From positions 62,001-126,000 of the forward strand of contig NZ_VISR01000016.1 in assembly GCF_007827595.1 (NCBI RefSeq): a stretch of DNA of 64,000 nt, given 5' to 3'. The stretch is from Streptomyces sp. BK340 (GTDB lineage Bacteria; Actinomycetota; Actinomycetes; Streptomycetales; Streptomycetaceae). Position numbers and translations under genes: made by a program. The notes under the pieces are model-generated. The model made no database searches. It was not told the DNA's origin and saw only the letters and a program-made list of their open reading frames with translations. Below, in pieces: positions 35,399 to 44,172 of this stretch; the stretch's first letter is position 1; the number at the start of each line of letters is the position of its first letter.

Positions 35399-36382
35399 AT
35401 GTCCGAGTGGTCCGTCGCCGAGCCGCAGAAGCTCACCTTCGACACCCCCGTGAGCGACCTGCACGTGCGCATCGTCAACGGAACGGTGAACGTCGTGGGC
35501 ACGGACGAAGGTTCCGCCCGTTTGGAGGTCTCGGACATCGAGGGCCCGCCTCTGACCGTCACGCAGGAGGGCGGCACCCTCACGGTGGCGTACGAGGACC
35601 TGCCCTGGAAGGGCTTCCTCAAGTGGCTCGACCGCAAGGGCTGGCGGCGCAGCGCCGTCGTCTCCCTCGCGGTCCCCGCCGACACGCGCGTGGAGGTGGG
35701 CGTGGTGGGCGCCGGCGCGGTCGTCTCCGGCCTCAGCGGGCCCTCGGTGATCAAGGGTGTCAACGGCGACACGACCCTCGTCGGCCTCTCCGGCCCGGTC
35801 CGTGCCGACACCGTGGCCGGGAACCTGGAGGCGCAGGCCGTCACGGGCGACCTGCGGTTCAACTCGGTCTCGGGTGACCTGACGGTGGTCGAGGGCTCGG
35901 GCGCCTCCGTCCGCGCCGACTCCGTCAGCGGCTCCATGATCATCGACCTGGACCCGAACGGCCCCACCGACGTGAGGCTGACCAGCGTCTCCGGCGAGAT
36001 CGCCATCCGCCTGCCGCATCCGGCGGACGCGGACGTGGAGGCGAACACCGCGAGCGGCACGATCTCCAACGCCTTCGACGGCCTGCGGGTGCACGGCCAG
36101 TGGGGCGCCCACAAGATCACCGGCCGCCTCGGCGCGGGCAACGGCAAGCTCCGGGCCACCACGGTCTCCGGCTCCATCGCCCTGCTGCGCCGCCCGCCGG
36201 GCGAGGACGAGCACGACGCCCCGTGGGAGGCGGCGGCGCCCGCCGGCTCCGCGGCCACCGGGACACCGGCCGACCCGGCGGCCGGACCCGGGGCCGCTCC
36301 GGGGGACAATTCCGTCTCCGGCCAGGGCCCCGACGCCCCCGGTGACCCGGCCGACGGCACGACCGACAAGAAGGTGCTCTGA
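35399..36382 (+). CDS. DUF4097 beta-repeat protein
   Basis: A 327-residue protein with a right-handed beta-type repeat (about 20-270): recurrent S/T-G-x-[LV]-x-[LV] strands such as GLSGPVRADTVAGNLEAQ, SVSGDLTVVEGSG, SVSGSMIIDLDP and ASGTISNAF. This is typical of DUF4097 putative adhesin domains. It lacks a signal peptide and membrane helix, so it is likely cytosolic or membrane-peripheral. The C-terminal ~60 residues are Pro/Ala/Gly-rich and disordered. ATG 35399 follows GAGGAGG. One base separates its stop from the PadR start. The DUF4097-PadR pairing is common and suggests envelope-stress regulation, but the role is unproven. Confidence 0.85.
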   Translation: MSEWSVAEPQKLTFDTPVSDLHVRIVNGTVNVVGTDEGSARLEVSDIEGPPLTVTQEGGTLTVAYEDLPWKGFLKWLDRKGWRRSAVVSLAVPADTRVEVGVVGAGAVVSGLSGPSVIKGVNGDTTLVGLSGPVRADTVAGNLEAQAVTGDLRFNSVSGDLTVVEGSGASVRADSVSGSMIIDLDPNGPTDVRLTSVSGEIAIRLPHPADADVEANTASGTISNAFDGLRVHGQWGAHKITGRLGAGNGKLRATTVSGSIALLRRPPGEDEHDAPWEAAAPAGSAATGTPADPAAGPGAAPGDNSVSGQGPDAPGDPADGTTDKKVL

Positions 36383-36383
36383 C

Positions 36384-37460
36384 ATGCCCCCCGTCTTCGC
36401 CCACGGCCGCCTCCGCCTCTATCTGCTCAAGCTGCTCGACGAGGCCCCGCGCCACGGCTACGAGGTGATAAGGCTCCTCGAAGAGCGCTTCCAGGGCCTG
36501 TACGCCCCCTCGGCGGGCACCGTCTACCCCCGCCTGGCCAAGCTGGAGGCCGAGGGCCTGGTCACGCACACCACCGAGGGCGGCCGCAAGGTGTACGCCA
36601 TCACGGACGCCGGCCGCGCCGAACTGGCCGACCGCAGCGGCGAGCTGGCCGACCTGGAACTGGAGATCCGCGAGTCCGTCGCCGAACTCGCCGCCGAGAT
36701 GCAGGCGGACGTGCGTGGCGCGGCGGGCGACCTGCGGCGCGAGATGCGCGCCGCCGCCTCCGAGGCCCGCCGGGGCGCCAAGGCGGACGGCGGCGAGGCG
36801 GGCCCCTTCGCGGAGTACGGCGACCTCACCGAGAAGGAGGCCTGGCGGGCCGCCAAGGAGGAGATGCGCCGGGTCAAGCAGGAGTGGAAGGAACAGGCCC
36901 GCCGCGCCAAGGACGAGAGCCGCCGGGCCCGCGAGGAGGCCCAGCGGGCCCGCCACCAGGCCCAGGAGGCCCAGGCGCGGGCACGGGCGCAGGCCCAGGA
37001 GGAGATGCAGCGCATCGCCCGGCACGTCCAGGAGCGGGTGCAGGACCACTTCACGCGCGGCGACTGGCCGACCGGCGTACGGGAGGGCCTGACCGAACTG
37101 GCCAAGGAGTTCGGCGAGTTCGGGAAGGACTACGGAAAGGAGTTCGGCAGGGACCGGGGCTTCGGCCGCGCCGCCGGCGGGCCGGGCCGGGCCGCCCGCA
37201 AGCCGGCCCCCGCCGCGGGACCGGACTACTCCGCCGGCCCGGAGGACTTCCCGGCCGAGTACGAGCCGTCCTGGGCCCACGAGGACGGCACCGGCGACCC
37301 CACCCGCGACCTGGACCGCCTGCTCGACCGCTTCCGCGACGACATCCGCGACGCGGCCCGCGACCAGGGCGTCACCGCCGACCAGCTCCGCGACGCCCGC
37401 CGTCACCTGTCCACGGCGGCGGCCCACATCGGGGCACTGCTGCGCGGCCCGAAGGTCTGA
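36384..37460 (+). CDS. PadR-family regulator with long charged coiled-coil tail
   Basis: A 358-residue protein. Residues 1-85 are a PadR winged helix (LRLYLLKLLDEAPRHGYEVI, GTVYPRLAKLEAEGLV, GRKVYAITDAG). The rest is unusual: a long Arg/Glu/Ala-rich helical stretch (about 95-240) predicted as coiled coil, a Gly/Pro-rich break, and a C-terminal helix with the RLLDRFRDDIRDAARDQGVT motif. Ordinary PadR proteins are 110-190 residues, so the tail probably mediates oligomerisation or partner binding. It forms an operon with the DUF4097 gene and probably binds the CGATAT repeats upstream. Confidence 0.88.
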   Translation: MPPVFAHGRLRLYLLKLLDEAPRHGYEVIRLLEERFQGLYAPSAGTVYPRLAKLEAEGLVTHTTEGGRKVYAITDAGRAELADRSGELADLELEIRESVAELAAEMQADVRGAAGDLRREMRAAASEARRGAKADGGEAGPFAEYGDLTEKEAWRAAKEEMRRVKQEWKEQARRAKDESRRAREEAQRARHQAQEAQARARAQAQEEMQRIARHVQERVQDHFTRGDWPTGVREGLTELAKEFGEFGKDYGKEFGRDRGFGRAAGGPGRAARKPAPAAGPDYSAGPEDFPAEYEPSWAHEDGTGDPTRDLDRLLDRFRDDIRDAARDQGVTADQLRDARRHLSTAAAHIGALLRGPKV

Positions 37461-37475
37461 CCCGCCCGGGATGAC

Positions 37476-37513
37476 CCGGCGGCGCGCCCCGGACACCCGG
37501 GACACGCCGCCGG
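37476..37513. terminator. GC-rich hairpin after PadR gene
   Basis: A nine-base perfect stem (37476-37484 with 37505-37513) around a 20-base loop, between two converging genes. No T-tract. Confidence 0.5.
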
Positions 37514-37552
37514 ACGGAGTGACCTCGGCCGCGCCCCGGCGGCCGCGGCACG

Positions 37553-38518
37553 TCAGCCGTTGGTCAGGACGATCTTCCCGAACTGGTCGCCGGACTCCAG
37601 TCGTTCGAAGCCCTCGCGGGCCCGGTCCAGGGGCAGCACCTCGTCGATGACGGGCCGTACGCCGGTGGCGGCGCAGAAGGAGAGCAGGTCCTCCAGCTCC
37701 TCCTTGGTGCCCATGGTGGAGCCGACGACCTTCAGCTCCAGGAAGAAGATCCGGGTCAGCTCGGCGTGCGAGGGGCGGTCGCCGCTGGTGGCACCGGAGA
37801 TGACGATCGTCCCGCCGGGCCGCAGGGACTTCACCGAGTGGGACCAGGTGGCGGCGCCGACGGTCTCGATGACGGCGTCCACGCGCTGCGGCAGCCGGGC
37901 CCCCGGCTCCACCGCCTCGACGGCGCCCAGTTCCAGGGCCCGCTTCCGCTTCGCCTCGTCCCGGCTGGTGGCGAAGACCCGCAGGCCGGCCGCCTTGCCC
38001 AGCACGATCGCGGCCGTGGCGACACCGCCGCCCGCGCCCTGCACGAGGACCGAGTCACCGGGTCGCACCCCGGCGTTGGTGAACAGCATCCGGTACGCCG
38101 TCAGCCACGCGGTCGGCAGGCAGGCGGCCTCCGCGAAGGACAGCTCCTTCGGCTTGGGCAGGACGTTCCAGGTCGGCACGGCGACCTGCTCGGCGAAGGT
38201 GCCCTGGTAGCGCTCGGTGAGGATGGAGCGCGGCTCCTTGGGGCCGACGCCGTGACCGGTCTGGCCGATGACGGAGTGCAGGACGACCTCGTTGCCGTCC
38301 TCGTCGATCCCGGCGGCGTCGCAGCCGAGGATCATCGGCAGCCGTTCCTCCGGGAGTCCGACACCCCGCAGGGACCAGAGGTCGTGGTGGTTGAGGGAGG
38401 CGGCCCGCACGGTGATCGTGCTCCAGCCGGGCCGGGCCTCGGGGGCCGGACGCTCCCCCAACTCAAGGCCGGAGAGCGGCTGGTCGCGGTCGATTCGGGC
38501 GGCGTAGGCAGCGAACAT
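37553..38518 (-). CDS. Zinc-independent MDR-type alcohol dehydrogenase / quinone oxidoreductase
   Basis: A 321-residue medium-chain dehydrogenase/reductase. It has a GroES-like N-terminal domain (VRAASLNHHDLWSLRG, MILGCDAAGID) and a Rossmann domain with the nucleotide motif VLVQGAGGGVATAAI. There is no structural-zinc Cys cluster, and catalytic zinc ligands are not evident, so it is closer to NADPH:quinone oxidoreductases than to zinc alcohol dehydrogenases. ATG 38518 begins MFAAYAARID; the longer frame to 38620 is not supported by a ribosome site. It is downstream of the malic enzyme on the same strand but separated by a strong terminator, so it is transcribed independently. Confidence 0.88.
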   Translation of the reverse strand: MFAAYAARIDRDQPLSGLELGERPAPEARPGWSTITVRAASLNHHDLWSLRGVGLPEERLPMILGCDAAGIDEDGNEVVLHSVIGQTGHGVGPKEPRSILTERYQGTFAEQVAVPTWNVLPKPKELSFAEAACLPTAWLTAYRMLFTNAGVRPGDSVLVQGAGGGVATAAIVLGKAAGLRVFATSRDEAKRKRALELGAVEAVEPGARLPQRVDAVIETVGAATWSHSVKSLRPGGTIVISGATSGDRPSHAELTRIFFLELKVVGSTMGTKEELEDLLSFCAATGVRPVIDEVLPLDRAREGFERLESGDQFGKIVLTNG

Positions 38519-38673
38519 GGGCTCGACGATAGGTGCGCCGTGCAGCTGACGGAACTGCACGGCGCTGTGACACATGCCCTCTTGCGTGACGGCACCCGTG
38601 CGGCGCAGCCCGCAGCCCACGCCCTCAGGGGCGTCCTCGCGGCACTCGAACAGGCGGGCGGGTGCGTAAAAAA

Positions 38674-38703
38674 AATGGCCCCGTCCGAACGGACGGGGCC
38701 ATT
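38674..38703 (-). terminator. Rho-independent terminator of the malic enzyme gene
   Basis: A perfect inverted repeat, at least 12 base pairs, with a GAAC loop (arms about 38674-38686 and 38691-38703). It is followed on the minus strand by eight T residues. This is one of the clearest terminators in the window. Confidence 0.93.
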
Positions 38704-38713
38704 CAGCGCAACG

Positions 38714-39934
38714 TCAGCGACGCGCAACGCCCTCGGCACGGGCAGCGGCGGCAACCGCCGCGGTCACGGCCGGAGCCACCCGCTCGTCGAACGGCGACGG
38801 GATGACGTAGTCGGCGGCGAGGTCGTCCCCGACCACGGCGGCCAGCGCCTCCGCGGCAGCGATCTTCATGCCCTCGGTGATCCGAGTGGCCCGCACCTGC
38901 AGCGCGCCCGCGAAGATGCCCGGGAAGGCCAGCACGTTGTTGATCTGGTTCGGGAAGTCCGAGCGCCCGGTCGCGACGACCGCCGCGTACTTGTGGGCCA
39001 CGTCGGGGTGGACCTCCGGGTTCGGGTTGGCCATCGCGAAGACGAAGGCACCCTCCGCCATGGAGGCCACGGCCTCCTCCGGGACCGTGCCGCCGGAGAC
39101 GCCGATGAAGACGTCGGCGCCCGCGAGGGCGTCCTCCAGCGAGCCGGTGATGCCGGCCTTGTTCGTGAATCCGGCCAGCGCGCGCTTGACCGACGTCAGG
39201 TCCTCGCGGTCCGCGGACACGACGCCCTTGCGGTCCGCCACCGCCACGTCACCGATGCCGGCCTCGACCAGCATCTTGGCGATGGCGACACCGGCCGCAC
39301 CGGCGCCCGAGATGACGGCCCGCAGCTGCCCGATCTCGCGCCCGCTCAGCCGCGCCGCGTTCCGCAGCGCCGCGAGGGTCACGACGGCCGTGCCGTGCTG
39401 GTCGTCGTGGAAGACCGGGATGTCGAGCCGCTCCTGGAGCTGCTTCTCGATCTCGAAGCACCGCGGTGCCGAGATGTCCTCCAGGTTCACTCCGCCGAAG
39501 GAGGGAGCGAGCCGGACCACGGTCTCCACGATCTCGTCCACGCCCGTGCAGTCGAGCGCGATCGGCACCGCGTCGACGCCGCCGAACTGCTTGAACAGGA
39601 TCGCCTTGCCCTCCATCACGGGGAGGGAGGCCTGGGGACCGATGTCCCCGAGCCCGAGCACGGCCGTACCGTCGGTCACGACAGCCACCACGGAGGACTT
39701 CCAGGTGTAGTCGTTGACCAGGTCCGGCTGCTCCGCGATCGCGGTGCACACGCGCGCGACGCCGGGCGTGTACGCGAGGGAAAGGTCGTCCTTGTCGCGG
39801 ACCGGCACGGTGGCCTGCACGGCCATCTTGCCGCCACGGTGCAGCGCGAACGCCGGATCGAAGGAATCGAGGGGCTCGGCCCCGTCCTGATCCGTACTGC
39901 TGTCGCTGCGAGGATTGACGATCTCCGCTGCCAC
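38714..39934 (-). CDS. NAD(P)-dependent malic enzyme
   Basis: A 406-residue cytosolic enzyme that oxidatively decarboxylates malate to pyruvate. The malic-enzyme N-terminal domain (about 20-165) shows LSLAYTPGVARVC with the catalytic Tyr, VVTDGTAVLGLGDIGP, MEGKAILFKQFGG with the catalytic Lys, and NLEDISAPRCFEIE. The NAD domain follows with FHDDQHGTAVVTLAAL and the dinucleotide loop VISGAGAAGVAIAKML. Length matches the short bacterial class without a phosphotransacetylase domain. ATG 39934 follows AAGGGG. Cofactor choice cannot be settled by eye. It has its own terminator. Confidence 0.93.
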   Translation of the reverse strand: MAAEIVNPRSDSSTDQDGAEPLDSFDPAFALHRGGKMAVQATVPVRDKDDLSLAYTPGVARVCTAIAEQPDLVNDYTWKSSVVAVVTDGTAVLGLGDIGPQASLPVMEGKAILFKQFGGVDAVPIALDCTGVDEIVETVVRLAPSFGGVNLEDISAPRCFEIEKQLQERLDIPVFHDDQHGTAVVTLAALRNAARLSGREIGQLRAVISGAGAAGVAIAKMLVEAGIGDVAVADRKGVVSADREDLTSVKRALAGFTNKAGITGSLEDALAGADVFIGVSGGTVPEEAVASMAEGAFVFAMANPNPEVHPDVAHKYAAVVATGRSDFPNQINNVLAFPGIFAGALQVRATRITEGMKIAAAEALAAVVGDDLAADYVIPSPFDERVAPAVTAAVAAAARAEGVARR

Positions 39935-40507
39935 TTTGTTTTACCCCTTAGGTATGCATGGTTTGAGGGTCGACCACTCCTGGTGAGGGGTGGGCGGGCA
40001 CCGCGCAAGGCCCGATTGCTGATTCGTACGAGCGCATACGCGACGGGCGCGCCGCACACGCGCCCTGAGCCCCGGATGAGGGGTGTAAAGAACCTTCTTA
40101 CCGGACGGACGGCGCTCACGACGAGTCCATTAGGTGCAAGGTCACATCTCGCGACCAGAAGGCCACACGTGGATGACACGCGGCTGACACGAGCACAACA
40201 CGAATGTGACTCATGGGTAACTCGGACTTGATCGATCATCGCGCAACGGGGGGACCGCATCGTGAGATGACCCGAAGATTTTCCGGCCGGAGTGATGGAT
40301 TTCCGCAGATCTGCGGCCGTGAAGTCCCGTGCTGGCGGGACCTGACGCGGTTCGGGGGTCACCCGTTATGCGATTTTGACATAGTCACGCCCCTGAATGG
40401 CGTAGTCCGAATGGCAAGATGCGGTAAACCCACGAGGTCGCGACACCCGATGGTGTGTGTTTCCGTCGACCCATCGGCACCTCTTCCCATCCGCCGGAGG
40501 AACCACG
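39935..40507. other. Long divergent regulatory region, malic enzyme / ABC importer
   Basis: These 573 bases hold the promoters of both divergent units. The half nearest the importer is unusually AT-rich. GAATGGC occurs twice in direct order (40395 and 40409, 14 bases apart), and CAAGAT at 40415 could be a -10 element with CTGAAT at 40393 as -35. That would leave an ~80-base leader. TTGACA at 40376 is an alternative -35. No riboswitch fold was recognised. Confidence 0.4.
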
Positions 40508-41467
40508 ATGACCGCAAGCTCCACCCGTCGTACGACCGCCGCGTACTCCCGGCTCACCGCGGCCGGTGCGATCGCGGTCGCAGGCGCCCTGCTGCTCACC
40601 GGCTGCGGTGACCAGACCAAGGGCAAGGACAACGGCTCCGGCAGTGCGTCCACCATCAATGCCCCGCTCGCCGACAAGCTCCCCAAGGAGATCCGCGACA
40701 AGGGCGAGATCAAGGTCGGTTCGGACATCGCCTACGCCCCGGTCGAGTTCAAGGACTCCTCCGGCAACGTCGTCGGCCTCGACCCCGACCTGGCGGCCGC
40801 GATGGGCAAGCAGCTCGGCGTGAAGCTCACGTTCGAGAACGGCACCTTCGACGCCCTGCTCACCGGCCTGCGCTCCGGCCGCTACGACACCGCGATGTCG
40901 GCGATGACGGACAACAAGAACCGCCAGGAGGGTGTCGACCCGGACACCGGCAAGAAGGTCGGCGAGGGCGTCGACTTCGTCGACTACCTGACCGCCGGTG
41001 TCTCGATCTACACCCGCAAGGGCGACACCAAGGGCATCACGTCGTGGGCGGACCTGTGCGGCAAGAAGATCGCCGTCGAGCGCGGCACCGTCTCGGAGGA
41101 CCTGGCCAAGCAGGAGGCCAAGAAGTGTCCGAGCGGCAAGAAGCTCGCCATCGAGGCGTTCGACGACGACCAGCAGTCCCAGACGCGCCTGCGCTCGGGC
41201 GGCGTGGACGCGGCCTCCTCCGACTTCCCGGTCGCCGCGTACGCGGTGAAGACCTCGGGCGGCGGCAAGGACTTCCAGATCGTCGGTGACCAGGTCGAGG
41301 CGGCCCCGTACGGCATCGCCGTCGCCAAGAACGACACCCAGCTGCGGGACGCGCTCCAGGCGGCGATGAACGCGATCATCAAGAACGGCGAGTACCAGAA
41401 GATCCTCGAGAAGTGGGGCGCCCAGGACGGCGCCGTCAAGGAGTCCGCGATCAACGGCGGCAAGTGA
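40508..41467 (+). CDS. Polar amino acid ABC transporter, substrate-binding lipoprotein
   Basis: A 319-residue lipoprotein. The N-terminal signal ends in the lipobox LLLTGC, so Cys at about residue 35 is lipidated. The mature part is a two-lobed SBP_bac_3 fold: GEIKVGSDIAYAPVEFKDSSG, GLDPDLAAAMGKQLGVKLT, FDALLTGLRSGRYDTAMSAM, and later AYAVKTSGGG and YGIAVAKNDTQLRDALQAAM. This family binds polar amino acids (Glu/Gln/His/Arg types). The substrate is not decidable by sequence reading. ATG 40508 follows GGAGGAA. It is the first gene of a three-gene importer operon, 37 bases before the permease. Confidence 0.93.
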   Translation: MTASSTRRTTAAYSRLTAAGAIAVAGALLLTGCGDQTKGKDNGSGSASTINAPLADKLPKEIRDKGEIKVGSDIAYAPVEFKDSSGNVVGLDPDLAAAMGKQLGVKLTFENGTFDALLTGLRSGRYDTAMSAMTDNKNRQEGVDPDTGKKVGEGVDFVDYLTAGVSIYTRKGDTKGITSWADLCGKKIAVERGTVSEDLAKQEAKKCPSGKKLAIEAFDDDQQSQTRLRSGGVDAASSDFPVAAYAVKTSGGGKDFQIVGDQVEAAPYGIAVAKNDTQLRDALQAAMNAIIKNGEYQKILEKWGAQDGAVKESAINGGK

Positions 41468-41504
41468 CCCGCGGCACCCCAGCGGCCACCGAGAGGCAAC
41501 ACCC

Positions 41505-42437
41505 GTGACTGACATCGAGAAGACGGCGGAGCCGGCGGACACCCCGCCGGCCGGCCCGGAGGCCATCAAGGCCATCCCGGTCCGCCACTACGGGCGGTAC
41601 GTCACCGCCGTCATCGCGATCGCGCTCCTCGTCGCGATCATCTACGCGTTCGGCCAGGGCCAGATCAACTGGCACGCGGTACCGGACTACTTCTTCGACG
41701 ACCGGATCATGACCGGCGTCTACAAGACCCTCCTGCTGACGGTCCTGTCGATGCTGATCGGCATCGTCGGCGGCATCCTGCTCGCGGTGATGCGCCTGTC
41801 GAAGAACCCGGTGACCTCGTCGATCGCCTGGTTCTACATCTGGTTCTTCCGCGGCACCCCGGTCCTGGTCCAGTTGTTCCTCTGGTTCAACCTGGGCCTG
41901 GTCTTCCACTACATCAACCTCGGTCCGCTCTACAAGGACGAGTGGTCCGACTTCATGACGCCGCTGCTGACGGCGCTGCTCGGCCTCGGCCTGAACGAGG
42001 CCGCGTACATGGCGGAGATCTGCCGTGCCGGCCTGCTCGCGGTCGACGAGGGCCAGACCGAGGCGGCCCACGCGCTGGGCATGAGCCACAGCAAGACGCT
42101 GCGCCGGATCGTCATCCCGCAGGCGATGCGGGTGATCGTGCCGCCGACCGGCAACGAAGTCATCAACATGCTGAAGACGACCTCGCTCGTGGCGGCCGTC
42201 CAGTATCCGGAGCTGTTCCGTTACGCCCAGGACATCGGCCAGAACTCCGGCGCCCCGGTGGAGATGTACTTCCTGGCCGCGGCCTGGTACCTGATCATGA
42301 CGTCGATCCTCAGCGTCGGCCAGTACTACATCGAGCGGTACTACGCCCGCGGTTCCAGCCGCAGCCTGCCGCCCACCCCGTGGCAGAAGGTCAGGGCACA
42401 CCTGACGACCTTCTCGAGCAGGAAGGTCACGGCATGA
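41505..42437 (+). CDS. Amino acid ABC transporter, permease (HisM type)
   Basis: A 310-residue inner-membrane protein with a cytosolic N-terminus of about 40 residues and about five membrane helices. The EAA loop that contacts the ATPase reads EAAHALGMSHSKTLRRIVIPQA near residues 190-210, and NEAAYMAEICRAG is the conserved helix before it. Only one permease gene is present, so the transporter probably uses a homodimer, unlike paired GluC/GluD systems. It starts with GTG 41505 and overlaps the ATPase gene by four bases (ATGA). Confidence 0.93.
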   Translation: MTDIEKTAEPADTPPAGPEAIKAIPVRHYGRYVTAVIAIALLVAIIYAFGQGQINWHAVPDYFFDDRIMTGVYKTLLLTVLSMLIGIVGGILLAVMRLSKNPVTSSIAWFYIWFFRGTPVLVQLFLWFNLGLVFHYINLGPLYKDEWSDFMTPLLTALLGLGLNEAAYMAEICRAGLLAVDEGQTEAAHALGMSHSKTLRRIVIPQAMRVIVPPTGNEVINMLKTTSLVAAVQYPELFRYAQDIGQNSGAPVEMYFLAAAWYLIMTSILSVGQYYIERYYARGSSRSLPPTPWQKVRAHLTTFSSRKVTA

Positions 42438-43240
42438 CCGACAAGCTGAGCAAGACGGACTCGTCCCCCGTGCACTCGTCCGTCCCGATGGTCAAGTCCG
42501 AGGGTGTCCACAAGTCCTTCGGTCCCGTCGAGGTCCTCAAGGGCATCGACCTGGAGGTGAAGCCGGGCGAGGTGTTCTGCCTCATCGGCCCCTCCGGCTC
42601 CGGCAAGTCGACCTTCCTGCGGTGCATCAACCACCTCGAGAAGGTCAACGCGGGCCGTCTGTACGTGGACGGCGAGCTGGTCGGCTACCGCCAGAAGGGC
42701 GACAAGCTGTACGAGCTGAAGGACAGCGAGGTCGCGCTCAAGCGCCGGGACATCGGCATGGTCTTCCAGCGCTTCAACCTGTTCCCGCACATGACGGCCG
42801 TGGAGAACGTCATCGAGGCGCCGGTCCAGGTCAAGGGCGCTTCCAAGGCCGAGACCAAGGAGCGCGCCATGCAGCTCCTGGAGCGCGTGGGCCTGGCCGA
42901 CAAGGCCGGGAACTACCCCTCGCAGCTCTCCGGCGGCCAGCAGCAGCGCGTCGCCATCGCCCGGGCCCTCGCCATGGACCCGAAGCTGATGCTGTTCGAC
43001 GAGCCGACCTCGGCCCTCGACCCGGAGCTGGTTGGCGACGTCCTGGACGTCATGCGCGACCTCGCCGAGTCGGGCATGACGATGGTCGTCGTCACCCACG
43101 AGATGGGCTTCGCCCGCGAGGTGGGCGACAGCCTGGTCTTCATGGACGGCGGTGTGGTGGTCGAATCCGGCCATCCCCGCGACGTGCTGACGAACCCTCA
43201 GCACGAGCGGACGCAGTCGTTCCTGTCCAAGGTGCTCTGA
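42434..43240 (+). CDS. Amino acid ABC transporter, ATP-binding protein
   Basis: A 268-residue ABC ATPase. Walker A IGPSGSGKSTFLRC, Q loop MVFQRFNLFPHM, signature QLSGGQQQRVAIARAL, Walker B LMLFDEPTSALDPE and switch His in VVVTHEMGFA are all intact. It belongs to the GlnQ/HisP group (polar amino acid uptake). ATG 42434 overlaps the permease stop. A perfect 19-base hairpin follows, ending the operon. Confidence 0.96.
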   Translation: MTDKLSKTDSSPVHSSVPMVKSEGVHKSFGPVEVLKGIDLEVKPGEVFCLIGPSGSGKSTFLRCINHLEKVNAGRLYVDGELVGYRQKGDKLYELKDSEVALKRRDIGMVFQRFNLFPHMTAVENVIEAPVQVKGASKAETKERAMQLLERVGLADKAGNYPSQLSGGQQQRVAIARALAMDPKLMLFDEPTSALDPELVGDVLDVMRDLAESGMTMVVVTHEMGFAREVGDSLVFMDGGVVVESGHPRDVLTNPQHERTQSFLSKVL

Positions 43241-43249
43241 CACACCACC

Positions 43250-43290
43250 AGGAGAAGGGCGGTACGGGCTCCCCGTACCGCCCTTCTCCT
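43250..43290. terminator. Strong hairpin terminating the importer operon
   Basis: A 19-base perfect inverted repeat (43250-43268 with 43272-43290) with a three-base loop, ten bases after the ATPase stop. It can also terminate the convergent methyltransferase gene. Confidence 0.9.
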
Positions 43291-43313
43291 TGGGCGCGCC
43301 CGCTCCGGTGCGG

Positions 43314-44072
43314 CTACTTCAGTGCGAGGAGCAGCGTGTCCGACGGCGAGCACCACACGGGCCGTGCCTCGGCGAAGCCCTTCTCGCGCAGCACGCGCGC
43401 GTGCCACTCCGCGGACGGCATGTCCCCGTCGGCGTGCTCGCCGTAGATCTCGAAGCGCCGGGCGGTGGGCTCGGCGAGCACCGGGTCCTTCGCCGCGACC
43501 TGCCACCACTCGGCCCAGTCCAGGGCACCGTCCCGCTTGGCCTGATCCATACGCGCGTGCCGCTGGGCGCGCTCCGCCGCGTTGATCCGGGGCGTGCTCT
43601 CGTCGATCATGTGGTCCGCGTTCATGAAGACACCGCCGTCGCGGACCAGCCCCGCGACCTGACCGTAGAGGGCCGCGAGGGGTTCGCTGTGCAGCCAGTG
43701 CAGGGCCGTGGCGGTCAGGACCGCGTCGTAGGTGTCGTACGGCAGCAGCGCCGGCCAGTCGGGGTCCTTGAGGTCCGCGGTGACGAAGGAGACGCGGTCG
43801 TCGCCCTCGAAGGTGCCGCGCGCGATGGCGAGCAGGGCCGGGTCGAGGTCGACCCCGGTGCTGGTGGCCCCGGGGAACCGCGCCAGCAGCCGGGCGGTGA
43901 TGCTGCCGGTGCCGCAGGCGAGGTCGAGCACGCGCGGGGCGGTGCCGGCCAGCGCCTCGACCATGTCGAGCATGATCCGGAACCGCTCCTCACGGTCCGG
44001 CATGTACCACTCCTGCTGCCGGTCCCAGCTCTCCTGCCAGGCGGCCCAGTCGGTTCCGGTGCTGGTGGTCAT
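43314..44072 (-). CDS. Class I SAM-dependent methyltransferase
   Basis: A 252-residue soluble methyltransferase. The SAM site is VLDLACGTGSITARLL (motif I), TGVDLDPALLAIA (motif II acidic), FVTADLKD and DAVLTATALHWL (motif IV). The remainder is a variable substrate lid. The substrate is unknown. It is divergent from the CGNR regulator, with 100 bases between their starts. Confidence 0.9.
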   Translation of the reverse strand: MTTSTGTDWAAWQESWDRQQEWYMPDREERFRIMLDMVEALAGTAPRVLDLACGTGSITARLLARFPGATSTGVDLDPALLAIARGTFEGDDRVSFVTADLKDPDWPALLPYDTYDAVLTATALHWLHSEPLAALYGQVAGLVRDGGVFMNADHMIDESTPRINAAERAQRHARMDQAKRDGALDWAEWWQVAAKDPVLAEPTARRFEIYGEHADGDMPSAEWHARVLREKGFAEARPVWCSPSDTLLLALK

Positions 44073-44172
44073 GGATTCCCCGTCCCCTCATGCATGCGTA
44101 ATACCCTGGAAGCACGATCGGCTGTTACCCGACCGCAGACATGACCATAGAGCGCCTCCGTAAGGACTACAA

